A DNA stretch of 64,000 bases from Neolewinella xylanilytica (lineage in GTDB: Bacteria > Bacteroidota > Bacteroidia > Chitinophagales > Saprospiraceae): the NCBI RefSeq assembly GCF_002934605.1, contig NZ_PTJC01000006.1, positions 2,080,557 through 2,144,556 on the forward strand. Reading direction: 5' to 3'. A program made the position numbers and the translations under genes. The notes beneath the pieces were generated by a model that saw only the letters and a program-made list of their open reading frames with translations, did not search any database and was not told the origin of the DNA. This document shows positions 46,947-55,233 of this stretch, piece by piece. Position 1 is the first letter of the stretch. Each line of letters starts with the position of its first letter.

Positions 46947-47013
46947 TCTAGTTGGATGCTTTTCCCGCGTCACGGCCATAGGCGGAAAACGGCCCAGCCC
47001 GTATCTTTCCCGC

Positions 47014-48948
47014 ATGCCGAACCAGGTAGCCTACCGCGTTTACGACTTTCTCAAGGAGATCGCTCCCTTCAGTTACCTACAGAAGGAGGACCTGTTGCGG
47101 GTGGCCAGCCGCGTCGAGGTCCGCTACCAACCTCCCGGCACCGTCGTCTTCCGGCCCGGGGAACCGCCCCGCGACCGTTTTTTCGTGGTCAAGGAGGGTG
47201 CCATCGAACTGTTCAGCGAAGACGCGGAAGGCAACGAACTCTTGGTGGAACGTTGCGGGGAGCGCGACATCTTCGGGATCCGGCCGCTGCTGGCCAAGGA
47301 CAACTACATTTTTCTGGCGCGGGCTGCGGAGGAGAGCCTTTTGTATGCCGTTAACAGCGAGGGCTTCCGTGACCTTATCGGCACTTATCCGCGGGTGCTG
47401 GAATACTTAGCCACTAGCATGGCCGGTAGTAGCCGCTACGCCCTCGAATACCGGGCCGCCCACCGGCCGGATCGCGCTATCCAGGCGGACGAGCCACCCG
47501 ATCTGCCGGCGTTGCAGTCCATCCACCAATCCCGAGAACCGGTCATCTGTCGAGCTAACGAGACGATTATCGATGCGGCTAAACGGATGACGGAAATGAA
47601 CGTCGGTTCCGTCGTGGTGGTCAACGACGAACAATGGCCCATCGGGATCGTTACGGACCGCGATTTACGCCGCAGCGTCGCCACGGGGATGGTGAGCCGC
47701 AAAGCACCGGTGTTTACGATTATGTCCAGCCCGGTACTGTGCATCGAGCGCGACGCTACCGTTACGGAAATCCAAATCGAAATGATCCGCTCGGGCTACC
47801 ATCACCTGGTACAGACGGTGGACGGCTCGGATAAAAGCCCGGTCACCGGGGTAGTCAGCGAGCATGACCTCCTACTTCTCCAGGGGAACAGTCCGGCGGT
47901 GATCATTCAGGAAATCAGTCGGGCGCGTACCACCGCCTACCTGCGCGAGCTCCGCGACCGGGCCGAACGACTACTCGGCAGCTACATTGACAAGGAGGTG
48001 GCCATCGGCTACATCACCGCGGTGATGACTCAGATCAACGACGAGATTATCCGAAAATGCATTAAGCTGGGACTGGCCAGTATGCAGGCCGAGGGCCACG
48101 GTAACCCACCTGCGCTCTTCGATTGGTTGGCACTGGGGAGTCAGGGCCGCGGCGAGCAATTGCTGCGAACCGACCAGGACAATGCCCTGATTTTCGAGGA
48201 TGTGACGTCGGCCCGGTACAATACCGTGAAAGACTATTTTCTGAAGTTATCCGATTACGTCACCGAATACCTCAACGAGGTTGGATTCGACTACTGCGAT
48301 GGCGATATGATGGCCAGTAACCCGAAGTGGTGCCTGAGCGTGAGCATGTGGAAGGAACAGTTCACCAACTGGATGACAGAGACCACGGCGGAGAACATGC
48401 TCAACACCTCCATCTTCTTCGACTACCGCGGGGTGTGGGGCGACGGTAGCCTACCCGATAAACTGACGCAGCACATCTTCGGGGAGATGAAATTCAAAAA
48501 TACGCGCTTCCTGGCGAGTCTGGCTTCGGCCGCGTTGCAGAACCCGAGTCCGTTGACCTTCTTCCGTAACTTCGTGGTCGAGCGCTCCGGAGAGCACAAA
48601 GACTTTTTCGATTTGAAGTCACGAGCCATGCGCCCCCTCACGGATGCGGCCCGGGTACTGATCCTGCAGGCCAAACAGGGCAACATAAACAATACCCTCA
48701 AACGTTACGAGGCCCTAGCGAAGCTCGAACCCCAAAACGCCGAGCTCTACCGGGAAGCCGCGAAGGCCCACGAGGTACTTACCCGCCTGCGGACGGAGCT
48801 GGGCCTAAAACGGGGGGACAACGGTCGCTTCGTCAAGCCGTCGGAACTGTCCCAGATTCACCGCTTGCTCCTTCGTAACAGCTTCACGCCCGTCAAGGAG
48901 ATTCAGCAATTGCTGGAAGTGCGCTTCCAACTCAACTACATCCGCTGA
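47014..48948 (+). CDS. CAP_ED-CBS-DUF294 nucleotidyltransferase-like signalling protein
   Basis: A 644-residue protein with this order: cyclic-nucleotide-binding-like domain (residues about 15-130; YQPPGTVVFRPGEPPRDRFFVVKEG), two CBS domains (about 170-290; VGSVVVVNDEQWPIGIVTDRD), a DUF294 putative nucleotidyltransferase core (WLALGSQGRGEQLLRTDQDNAL, with the GS-x-GR-x-E-x4-TDQD metal site), and a C-terminal DUF294 substrate domain. Related proteins in other bacteria are found with a DnaQ-like exonuclease, as here: the next gene starts with an ATGA overlap. A regulatory role is inferred; the ligand is unknown. TATCTTTC at 47002 may be its promoter -7. Confidence 0.88.
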   Translation: MPNQVAYRVYDFLKEIAPFSYLQKEDLLRVASRVEVRYQPPGTVVFRPGEPPRDRFFVVKEGAIELFSEDAEGNELLVERCGERDIFGIRPLLAKDNYIFLARAAEESLLYAVNSEGFRDLIGTYPRVLEYLATSMAGSSRYALEYRAAHRPDRAIQADEPPDLPALQSIHQSREPVICRANETIIDAAKRMTEMNVGSVVVVNDEQWPIGIVTDRDLRRSVATGMVSRKAPVFTIMSSPVLCIERDATVTEIQIEMIRSGYHHLVQTVDGSDKSPVTGVVSEHDLLLLQGNSPAVIIQEISRARTTAYLRELRDRAERLLGSYIDKEVAIGYITAVMTQINDEIIRKCIKLGLASMQAEGHGNPPALFDWLALGSQGRGEQLLRTDQDNALIFEDVTSARYNTVKDYFLKLSDYVTEYLNEVGFDYCDGDMMASNPKWCLSVSMWKEQFTNWMTETTAENMLNTSIFFDYRGVWGDGSLPDKLTQHIFGEMKFKNTRFLASLASAALQNPSPLTFFRNFVVERSGEHKDFFDLKSRAMRPLTDAARVLILQAKQGNINNTLKRYEALAKLEPQNAELYREAAKAHEVLTRLRTELGLKRGDNGRFVKPSELSQIHRLLLRNSFTPVKEIQQLLEVRFQLNYIR

Positions 48949-49667
48949 TGAGCGAAACAAGCTGGTTACGTCGCATACAGGACCGACTCACGGGCAACGG
49001 CTTAGACCGCCGTGCCGACTGGCCGAGCTGGTATCGGGAATATGCCGATAGCTTTCAGTCGCCGCCACCGCCCGGTACCCCCCTCCACGAGCTACCGGTA
49101 GTTGTACTGGACGCCGAAACCACCGGTCTGGATGTCCGCCGCGACCGCATCCTCAGCCTCGGAGCTTTGCGGGTCAGTGGAAACAGCATATCCCTGGCGG
49201 ACAAGTTCGAGGCATATTTGCCGGTCCCCGACGGATTCGATGGGTCTGAATCCGTGAGCATCCACGGCATCATCCCAAATTCTTCCCGCTACGACCACAC
49301 GGACGAACCCACCCTACTGGCTGAGTTCCTTACCTACCTCGGGAGTAAAGTGATCGTGGGTCACCACATTGGCTTCGACGTTGAAATGATCAACCGTTCG
49401 CTCCTGCGCCATGGCGCCCCCCCTCTACGGAATGCGGTGGTCGATACCGCCGACCTGGCCAAGCGCCTGCGGCCCGCCGGCTACTGGACGCCCCGGCACG
49501 ATTACGGCCTGGACGCCCTGGCCAAGCGCTATACCATCCCCCTCTCCGACCGCCATACCGCCCTGGGCGATTGTTATATTACCGCCGTCCTCTGGCTAAA
49601 ACTACTTCGCCGCCTGGCCGTCAAGCTGGATCGGGATTTGGTGTTGGGGGACGTTTTGAAGCGGTAG
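48948..49667 (+). CDS. DnaQ-family 3'-5' exonuclease
   Basis: A 239-residue exonuclease of the DEDDh type: VVLDAETTGLDVRRDRILSLGA (ExoI), VGHHIGFDVEMINRSLL (ExoII) and HTALGDCYITAVLW (ExoIII with histidine and aspartate). The first 45 residues form a short leader not found in DNA polymerase III epsilon. The ATG overlaps the stop of the CAP/CBS/DUF294 gene (ATGA), so the two proteins are made together. It is probably not the replicative proofreading subunit but a partner in a nucleotide-related process. Confidence 0.88.
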   Translation: MSETSWLRRIQDRLTGNGLDRRADWPSWYREYADSFQSPPPPGTPLHELPVVVLDAETTGLDVRRDRILSLGALRVSGNSISLADKFEAYLPVPDGFDGSESVSIHGIIPNSSRYDHTDEPTLLAEFLTYLGSKVIVGHHIGFDVEMINRSLLRHGAPPLRNAVVDTADLAKRLRPAGYWTPRHDYGLDALAKRYTIPLSDRHTALGDCYITAVLWLKLLRRLAVKLDRDLVLGDVLKR

Positions 49668-50133
49668 AAAATGTTTGGGCGAGGCCCTTTGGCGCCACAG
49701 AGGAGATAGGCTACGCTAAGGAAGTGCGTCATCGGCCGCAACTTGCCCCCAGTCTACAGGGGAAGGCACACGGAGGTAGTCGGCAACCGAGGATTGGCCT
49801 ATTGCTTAGTAACTGCCGTAGACGGAGTTACCCACCTTGTTTCCCACGCCAGAGCTACTGGCGTTGTTGGCGTCAATCGACGGTGACAGACAAGATACAA
49901 GCAGGCGAAGCCAGCGAAACAGCTGCTCCGGGGTAAGGCCGCCATGGTGGAAGAAACGGCGACCAAATCCAAGAGGCGACTGCTCCGGCTCACTACCGCC
50001 TATCTCCAGCCCGCTGGCGAAGCCTTCGACTCAAGAGGAGAGCGTCCAGCACTTCGGTAGCGGCGCACCAAGGCAAGAAGTAACCTATGAGGCCACTACA
50101 TACCTACCGAATGACCTGTTGGCCAGGCCAGCG
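49668..50133. other. 466 bp intergenic stretch, unexplained
   Basis: GC-rich DNA between the exonuclease gene and the convergent DEAD-box gene. Short open frames run in several directions but none shows a family pattern, and stops interrupt all of them. The text is rich in short complementary words (for example CGCCAGAGCTACTGGCG at 49846-49862), so a structured RNA or a decayed mobile element is possible. I cannot name either. Confidence 0.4.
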
Positions 50134-51861
50134 CTACTTCCCCTGCCCCTTCCGGTGTTTCTTTTTAGCCCGCTTAAAGCTGGCCGGGCCGTTGCTGGAA
50201 AAGGCTTTGTACTTATTCCGTGGCCCGGAGTCATCGCTCGGCGGTACGTCGCCGTCGTAGATGCTCAGCCGGAGGTCGTTCCCTTTATCCTTGACGCCTT
50301 CGAGTGCGGCGACTACGCGCTTCGCTTCGGATTCGTCGACATCGATGAAGGTGAGGTTATTTTGGAGATCGATCTTGCCCAGGTCGATCTTGCGGCCGGG
50401 CACGTTGCGGTTCAGCATGCCAATCACCTGGGGGACGGTATAGCCCTGTTTGCGACCGGCGGCCATGCAGAGACGGGTGTAGCTGACGTTGGTACGGCGC
50501 TTGCGGTCGGGCTTTGCATCCCGGTCTTTGTCCTTGGGCGCTTCAATGCTGCGGCTGGCACCGACCTGCTTGCTAAAGTCGGCCAGACTGAACGCCACGA
50601 ACTGCTGGATGAGGTCGTCGCGCTGCAGGTCCTTCAGGCCTTCGACGATTTCAGGCATCAAGCTGAAGAGCTGCTTATCCTGCATCTCGGCCGATTTCAC
50701 GGAGTCGACGAAGCGAAGCGCCCGCTGGCGGTACACCTCTTCCTGCGTGGGGATGGCGGCTTCCGTGAATTCGATCTTGCCGTAGCGTTCGATGTCACGT
50801 AGTTTGCGCTGGTCGCTGCCGCTGACGATGGAAATGGCGATACCTTCCTTTCCGGCCCGGCCGGTCCGGCCACTGCGGTGGACATACACTTCGGGGGCGT
50901 CGGGTAGATTGTAATTGACCACGTGGGTGAGGTCGGAGACATCGAGTCCGCGGGCAGCGACGTCGGTAGCCACGAGCAGCTTGATACGTCCTTTGCGGAA
51001 GCGCTTCATGACATCGTCGCGCTGAGCCTGGCTCATGTCACCGTGGAGGGCGTCGGCCGCGTGGCCGGCAAAGCGGAGGTCTTCGGCTACGCCATCGACT
51101 TCGCGGCGGGTGCGGCAGAAGATCACGGCGTACATGTCGTCATTGAGTTCCACCAGCAGCTTCAGCAGTCCGAAGCGGTGGGACGACTTGACTTTATAGT
51201 ATAGGTGGGTGATGTTGGAGTTACCCGCGTCGGTGTGATCGATGCTGATCTCCTGGGGGTTGTTCATGTAATCCGTGGAGATCTTCCGGGCTTCCTTCGG
51301 CATGGTAGCGGAGAAGAGAAGGGTCTGCTTTTCCTTGGGGGTGGCGTCCAGGATGCCGTTGAGCTCCTCCTGGAATCCCATATTGAGCATCTCGTCGGCC
51401 TCGTCGAGTACGACGCGCTTTAGCTGATCGACCACCAATTTCTTGCGGTTGATTAGGTCGAGCGTACGGCCGGGGGTTCCGACCACGATCTTCGCACCGC
51501 TGCGGATAGCGCGAATTTGGTCGCCGGCACTGGCACCGCCGTAAACGGCTACTACTTCTACCCCCTTGCGGAAGCGGGCGAATTCGGTAAGGTCCCGGGA
51601 GATCTGCAGACATAGCTCGCGGGTAGGACAAAGGATAAGCGCCTGTACGGCGTCCAGGTCTACGTCGATTCCGTGAACGACGGGGAGGCCGAAGCCGGCG
51701 GTTTTGCCCGTGCCGGTACGTGCCAGGGCGATGAGGTCGCGCTCGGAATCCAGGATAGCGGGGATCGTCTGGGCTTGAACGGGAGTAGGGGTAGTGAAGC
51801 CGAGGTAAGCCACGGCCTGTTTGACCTCTGCGCTGAGCGAGGTCTCATTGAAATTTTCCAT
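50134..51861 (-). CDS. DEAD-box ATP-dependent RNA helicase with DbpA RNA-binding domain
   Basis: A 575-residue helicase. Motifs in order: LGFTTPTPVQAQTIP (Q), ALARTGTGKTAGF (I), CPTRELCLQ (Ia), VVLDEADEMLNMG (II), LLFSATMPKEA (III), ATDVAARGLDV (V) and VHRSGRTGRAGKEG (VI). The end from about residue 440 carries a DbpA/CsdA-type RNA-binding fold (TRLCMAAGRKQGYTVPQVIGMLNR) and a basic tail KRAKKKHRKGQGK. Roles in ribosome assembly and cold growth are known for such proteins. A -7 element lies 98 bp upstream, giving a leader of around 90 nt as is common for cold-shock helicases. Confidence 0.92.
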   Translation of the reverse strand: MENFNETSLSAEVKQAVAYLGFTTPTPVQAQTIPAILDSERDLIALARTGTGKTAGFGLPVVHGIDVDLDAVQALILCPTRELCLQISRDLTEFARFRKGVEVVAVYGGASAGDQIRAIRSGAKIVVGTPGRTLDLINRKKLVVDQLKRVVLDEADEMLNMGFQEELNGILDATPKEKQTLLFSATMPKEARKISTDYMNNPQEISIDHTDAGNSNITHLYYKVKSSHRFGLLKLLVELNDDMYAVIFCRTRREVDGVAEDLRFAGHAADALHGDMSQAQRDDVMKRFRKGRIKLLVATDVAARGLDVSDLTHVVNYNLPDAPEVYVHRSGRTGRAGKEGIAISIVSGSDQRKLRDIERYGKIEFTEAAIPTQEEVYRQRALRFVDSVKSAEMQDKQLFSLMPEIVEGLKDLQRDDLIQQFVAFSLADFSKQVGASRSIEAPKDKDRDAKPDRKRRTNVSYTRLCMAAGRKQGYTVPQVIGMLNRNVPGRKIDLGKIDLQNNLTFIDVDESEAKRVVAALEGVKDKGNDLRLSIYDGDVPPSDDSGPRNKYKAFSSNGPASFKRAKKKHRKGQGK

Positions 51862-51958
51862 TTCACCGGTATTTAAACGGGCGAAACGGTCTACTACAAA
51901 TTGCGCTTTCGGAGCACCCGGCGTAGACTCTCAACCACCCGTGTGATGTAAGAAGCCG

Positions 51959-51966
51959 CAAAGGTA
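51959..51966 (-). promoter_or_regulatory. -7 promoter element for the DEAD-box helicase gene
   Basis: Read on the minus strand: TACCTTTG, an exact TAnnTTTG match. Transcription should start about 7 nt on, giving a leader of about 90 nt before the ATG at 51861. This is much longer than the leaders implied for neighbouring genes. Confidence 0.45.
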
Positions 51967-52215
51967 CACTTTTTTTCGGCGCCGGAGCGCGGGTGGAAAG
52001 AATTCTCTTAAAACGGGAGCTTGGTGCCTGCTTTTTGCCGGGTGGGGCTATTTTAGCCGGGTGGGTGTGCCCTACCCTAGTAACCACTTCTACCCACTGC
52101 AGTTCCCCCGACAGATGGAGGGCGAAGCCGTGGGGTGGCAGATGGATCCGGGTCGGGGGGATGGCGCTCGGCTTCCGAGCGGGTTTCGCTTTACGTACCG
52201 GATTGGGTGCACACC
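51967..52215. other. Boundary region left of the integron array, no gene seen
   Basis: About 250 bp of G-rich DNA upstream of the helicase promoter. No integrase gene or intact open frame is found. It ends with the first of two copies of GGGTGCACACCCGTCAA (52206 and 52285), the point where attC-like structure begins. If an attI site exists it should be here, but I cannot recognise one. Confidence 0.4.
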
Positions 52216-52301
52216 CGTCAACTACCGCATATCCGCCAATTGACGTTTTCCGAAAGTTGGAAGTTGCGTGATACTTGCGGCTGGGGGTGCACACCCGTCA
52301 A
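52206..52301 (+). repeat. Two direct copies of GGGTGCACACCCGTCAA
   Basis: The 17 bp word occurs at 52206 and 52285, 79 bp apart. Each holds a small hairpin GGGTG-CA-CACCC. The first copy contains the CGTCAAC that I take as the left box of the candidate attC-0; the second falls inside that site. Origin unknown. Confidence 0.6.
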
Positions 52302-52355
52302 TAATAGCGGGGCCATTGTGCGCGTATGCGCAATTCGGATGCGTTTATGTTAGCT
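52216..52355 (+). repeat. Candidate attC-0, left-most recombination site
   Basis: Left box CGTCAAC (52216-52222) and right box GTTAGCT (52349-52355) bound 140 bp, the usual size here. The arms pair imperfectly: CGCATATCCGCCAATTG near the left against CAATTCGGATGCG near the right. It lacks the GCGCCA/TGGCGC words of the other sites, so it could be a diverged attC or an attI-like remnant. Confidence 0.4.
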
Positions 52356-52558
52356 GCAACGGCGTGGTCAGTCGTAGGAGTAATGATTTCCAAAGGGCTG
52401 CTTTACTCCGCTCCCGGGTCTGGGAGTGGCGGAATCATCGGGACTGCGCCATTCCGCACCGAAACGGCAAGTGGTGAGCCTGCGGCTCGACCACCTGCGT
52501 CTCGCAACGCGGAAGGCGCAATCCCCGCCAAAAGGAAGTGCAGTGCGTCGGCCGCAGC

Positions 52559-52781
52559 AGCTAACATTGCGCCATCGTCAACCCGGGCGTGCGGTGGGCT
52601 AAGCAACGGTCTGGTGGTCGGTAGCCCCGCGTTTCTGTCGATGTTCACAATGGGCCAAAAGCCTCCGCTTCCGCTGCGGGTTTTGGCCCATGTTCTCAAT
52701 CGCCAGAAAGGCTAGTTTTGGGGGCCGAATTCCGTGCCGTGGTCGGTGTATCCCGGGCAGACGGTGGCGCACCCGTTAGCG
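52559..52781 (+). repeat. attC-1 (enlarged, about 223 bp)
   Basis: Left box GCTAAC at 52560, then TTGCGCCATCGTCAACCCGGG; right arm CCCGGGCAGACGGTGGCGCACC and right box GTTAGC at 52775. Arms match the common family, but the centre is about 90 bp longer and contains a strong extra hairpin, GGGCCAAAA..TTTTGGCCC, at 52652-52692. Confidence 0.75.
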
Positions 52782-52835
52782 GCAACCAAAACAGGCACCA
52801 CAGGAAGAATGCAGACCCATAAAGTCATCACAAAC

Positions 52836-52876
52836 CAGGAGAGGATTAAGAGTCCGACCCTCTTAGCTGGCTCCTG
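52836..52876 (+). repeat. Hairpin near the start of the toxin-antitoxin cassette
   Basis: CAGGAG pairs with CTCCTG, with an inner AAGAG-CTCTT stem, 60 bp after the attC-1 right box and 180 bp before the antitoxin start. It could be an attenuator or part of a leader RNA. Confidence 0.4.
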
Positions 52877-53054
52877 ACCCGTGCGCTCTCAATTTGTCGA
52901 AAGCCTCTGCAAGGCTACGGGTTTCGCCAAATGTTCGCTTCGTGAACTCAAGGGTGACAAGATTCTTACGCCGAGTAGACCTAGAAGATTTGTAACTTAA
53001 CATTCTAGGCAACCTTAGGGAAGCCGATTGATGTTTCATCTGAAAGAGTAAGCC

Positions 53055-53294
53055 ATGGCTGTAGTAATATCAGACGCAGTATTAAAAAAAGTCCACATGA
53101 CCGGGGAAGATTTATTAACGGATCTAGCCTGCTATTTGTATGACAAGAGTCGGCTAAGCTTTGGCAAAGCAAGTGAGCTCAGTGGACTAAATTATTTGCA
53201 GTTTCAGAAGGCCCTGGCGGAGAGGAGCATTGATATCAAGTATGCGGAGGAAGATCTAAACATTGATTTGAAAAACCTCGGTATCAAAATATGA
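53055..53294 (+). CDS. UPF0175 family antitoxin (cassette gene)
   Basis: A 79-residue protein with the UPF0175 helix-turn-helix pattern: LYDKSRLSFGKASELSGLNYLQFQKALAERSIDIKY is the typical core, with the family-like GKASELSG turn. Members act as antitoxins of DUF3368 PIN-like toxins and repress their own operon. The ATG is well placed after a 280 bp leader following attC-1. It overlaps the toxin gene by 4 bp. The AT-rich composition differs strongly from the flanking chromosome. Confidence 0.85.
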   Translation: MAVVISDAVLKKVHMTGEDLLTDLACYLYDKSRLSFGKASELSGLNYLQFQKALAERSIDIKYAEEDLNIDLKNLGIKI

Positions 53295-53767
53295 TCATTG
53301 TTAGTGATACATCGACAATAACAAACCTTCTCCAGATTAATCGACTTGATATACTGAAGTCGTTGTATGGTAACATTGTTATACCACCCGGGGTAAGAAG
53401 AGAACTCTACAGAATCGAAGGGCAAAAGACAATCATTGATAAACTGGATTGGATTAGTACAGAATATCCCCACGACCAACAGCTAATAGCTGAATTGCTT
53501 GAGGATCTTGATTTAGGAGAATCAGAGGCAATAGCTTTAGCGATTGAGCTAGATGCCGAATATTTAATCATCGATGAATATAAGGGCAGAGCGATTGCAG
53601 AAAAGAAAGGGGTAAAAATAGTAGGTTTATTGGGTATTTTGATTGCGGCAAAGACTTGTGGTCACATCGAATCTATAAAATCATTACTTGAAACGATAAT
53701 GAGCAATGGGTTTCGATTGAACAGTAGTCTTGTAGATAAAGTATTGACTGCTCTGGGAGAAAAATAA
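53291..53767 (+). CDS. DUF3368 PIN-like toxin (cassette gene)
   Basis: A 158-residue PIN-fold protein of the DUF3368 family. The start MIIVSDTSTITNLLQINRLDIL holds the first acidic residue, LGESEAIALAIELDAEYLIIDEYKGRAIAEKKG holds the others, and VVGLLGIL-type helix follows. Such proteins are predicted RNases silenced by their UPF0175 partner. The overlap with the antitoxin (ATGA) ensures co-production. TA pairs are frequent in chromosomal integron arrays, where they probably prevent loss of cassettes. attC-2 begins 5 bp after the stop. Confidence 0.87.
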   Translation: MIIVSDTSTITNLLQINRLDILKSLYGNIVIPPGVRRELYRIEGQKTIIDKLDWISTEYPHDQQLIAELLEDLDLGESEAIALAIELDAEYLIIDEYKGRAIAEKKGVKIVGLLGILIAAKTCGHIESIKSLLETIMSNGFRLNSSLVDKVLTALGEK

Positions 53768-53772
53768 AATGC

Positions 53773-53906
53773 CGCTAACATTGCGCCATCGTCAAGCCGG
53801 CGATGAAGCTTTTCAGTGTCGAGGATGCTTTTTCATCTAGTAAAGAAATCTCTTGATCTGTAAGTGGGCCGGTGGAAGCCGGCCTGCGGTGGCGCACCCG
53901 TTGGCT
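53773..53906 (+). repeat. attC-2
   Basis: CGCTAAC at 53773, arm GCGCCATCGTCAAGCCGGCG, right arm GCCGGCCTGCGGTGGCGCACCC, right box GTTGGCT ending 53906; 134 bp. Closes the toxin-antitoxin cassette (about 52776-53900). Confidence 0.85.
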
Positions 53907-53993
53907 GCAATTAAACCACACACTACGTTATCAAGACGGAAAACTATGAGTTAGCTATCTTAGGCAAACTATTAGAATATATAACGAGATCGG

Positions 53994-55022
53994 ATGTCAA
54001 AGTTACCACATAGATTTGCTACTGCATTAGTATTTTTTATACTGCTGACTTTTATAGGTTGCAAGGGATCTGATATAACAGAACCCCATAGCAGTAAATC
54101 AACTAGAGAAGTTGGAGGAATACCTGATAGTCTAAAGTTTGGCGATATTGTCGTTTATAATGGATTCAAACAGCAAATGGAAGTTTACAAAAACGGTTCG
54201 ATTGATTCGAACTTAATTATTGATAAGCTTTACAATAGACATAGAATTATGTGGGACAGTTGCTATGGGATGATATTTGGGCCCGACAATGCAGATAAAT
54301 TTCAAACGCCTAGTGGTATGGTAAATTGGAATGAACAATTATTATTTAAGGATGACAGCAAGATAGACTCATTAATTAAAGTGGTGCAAAATTATAATAT
54401 TGATTCTCTTTTTGAATTCCACAATAGAAGATTTGACTCCTTAGGCTATGAGACACCAGAGGCCAAAATCACTATTGCATTTACCCCGTTTCCCGGGATA
54501 GGTTTTGGAGGTTGTGCTAGGGATCAATTTATTCTAGAGCTTAACAATCCTGAGTTTGAAATAATCTACACTCTAGAAAAGGGATTGCCACACGAAATTT
54601 ACCATTTTATCAATGAGAAAAATTTAGGCGAAGTTCCGGAAATGAATGCACTTGACTTAGCAATAAATGAAGGTTTAGCTTGCCATTTTACTCATCATTA
54701 TTTTGAAGGTGAAATAACAAAATATGAAGCAGTTGAAAATATGACAGAAACTGACTGGAATTACTATGTAAAGAGGGAGAAGAAGATATACAATACCATG
54801 AAGCAATACTTTGATGACACATCAGGCAATAATCCTCTACTGAGAAACAAACAGCACGATGTATTTAAAGATTCTCCTAGGTCAATTCAATACTGGCTTG
54901 GCTATCGAATAGTGGAAAGTTATCTAGATACTCACTCGGGTAAAAGTTTAAAAGATTTGTCGTATATGTCATATGAAGAGATATATCACAACAGTGGCTA
55001 TGCAGAAAAATTCGAAGAATAA
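53994..55022 (+). CDS. DUF2268-like zinc metallopeptidase lipoprotein (cassette gene)
   Basis: A 342-residue lipoprotein: signal ATALVFFILLTFIGCKGS with lipobox FIGC. A gluzincin-like site is seen at His200-His204 (LPHEIYHFINEK), followed by a second conserved acidic stretch LAINEGLACHF that would give the third zinc ligand, and YWLGYRIVESYL near the end, as in DUF2268 putative Zn-dependent proteases. It should sit on the membrane facing the periplasm or outer surface. The gene fills its cassette alone and starts 88 bp after the attC-2 cut point. Substrate unknown. Confidence 0.7.
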   Translation: MSKLPHRFATALVFFILLTFIGCKGSDITEPHSSKSTREVGGIPDSLKFGDIVVYNGFKQQMEVYKNGSIDSNLIIDKLYNRHRIMWDSCYGMIFGPDNADKFQTPSGMVNWNEQLLFKDDSKIDSLIKVVQNYNIDSLFEFHNRRFDSLGYETPEAKITIAFTPFPGIGFGGCARDQFILELNNPEFEIIYTLEKGLPHEIYHFINEKNLGEVPEMNALDLAINEGLACHFTHHYFEGEITKYEAVENMTETDWNYYVKREKKIYNTMKQYFDDTSGNNPLLRNKQHDVFKDSPRSIQYWLGYRIVESYLDTHSGKSLKDLSYMSYEEIYHNSGYAEKFEE

Positions 55023-55030
55023 AATTATGC

Positions 55031-55168
55031 AGCCAACACCGCCTACCACGTACAGCCGCCGATGAAGCTTTTGGGTGCTATCAGTGCTTTATGAGCAACC
55101 AAGATGAAAATAGACACTAAGTAGTGTTTGTCTAGTTTAGGCGGCCGTCGGGTAGGCCCCCGTTGGGC
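55031..55168 (+). repeat. attC-3 (second attC type)
   Basis: AGCCAAC at 55031, arm CGCCTACCACGTACAGCCGCC, right arm GGCGGCCGTCGGGTAGGCC, right box GTTGGGC at 55162-55168; 138 bp. The inner words differ from the main family and resemble attC-7. Confidence 0.82.
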
Positions 55169-55172
55169 GACA

Positions 55173-55192
55173 GACCGCCATTAAAGGCGGTC
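55173..55192 (+). repeat. Hairpin immediately after the attC-3 right box
   Basis: GACCGCC-ATTAAA-GGCGGTC, a perfect 7 bp stem, begins 4 bp after the GTTGGGC box. Similar hairpins follow attC-4 and attC-7 and occur at 61859. Confidence 0.7.
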
Positions 55193-55233
55193 CGAGGTAA
55201 GCCAACTAATACAGTTGAGACGTCGAACATGCA

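Noticed and set aside
49571..49936. 121-codon frame overlapping the exonuclease end
   Set aside because: It overlaps a sure gene and continues into the unexplained gap without protein-like features.
52326..52715. 129-codon + frame and 98-codon minus frame in the first cassette
   Set aside because: Both run through attC-1, with Ala/Ser/Pro-rich low-complexity products; they are typical chance frames in GC-rich DNA.
51862..53050. Integron integrase gene left of the array
   Set aside because: All frames on both strands in this stretch are short and none shows tyrosine recombinase motifs (R..HxxR..Y).
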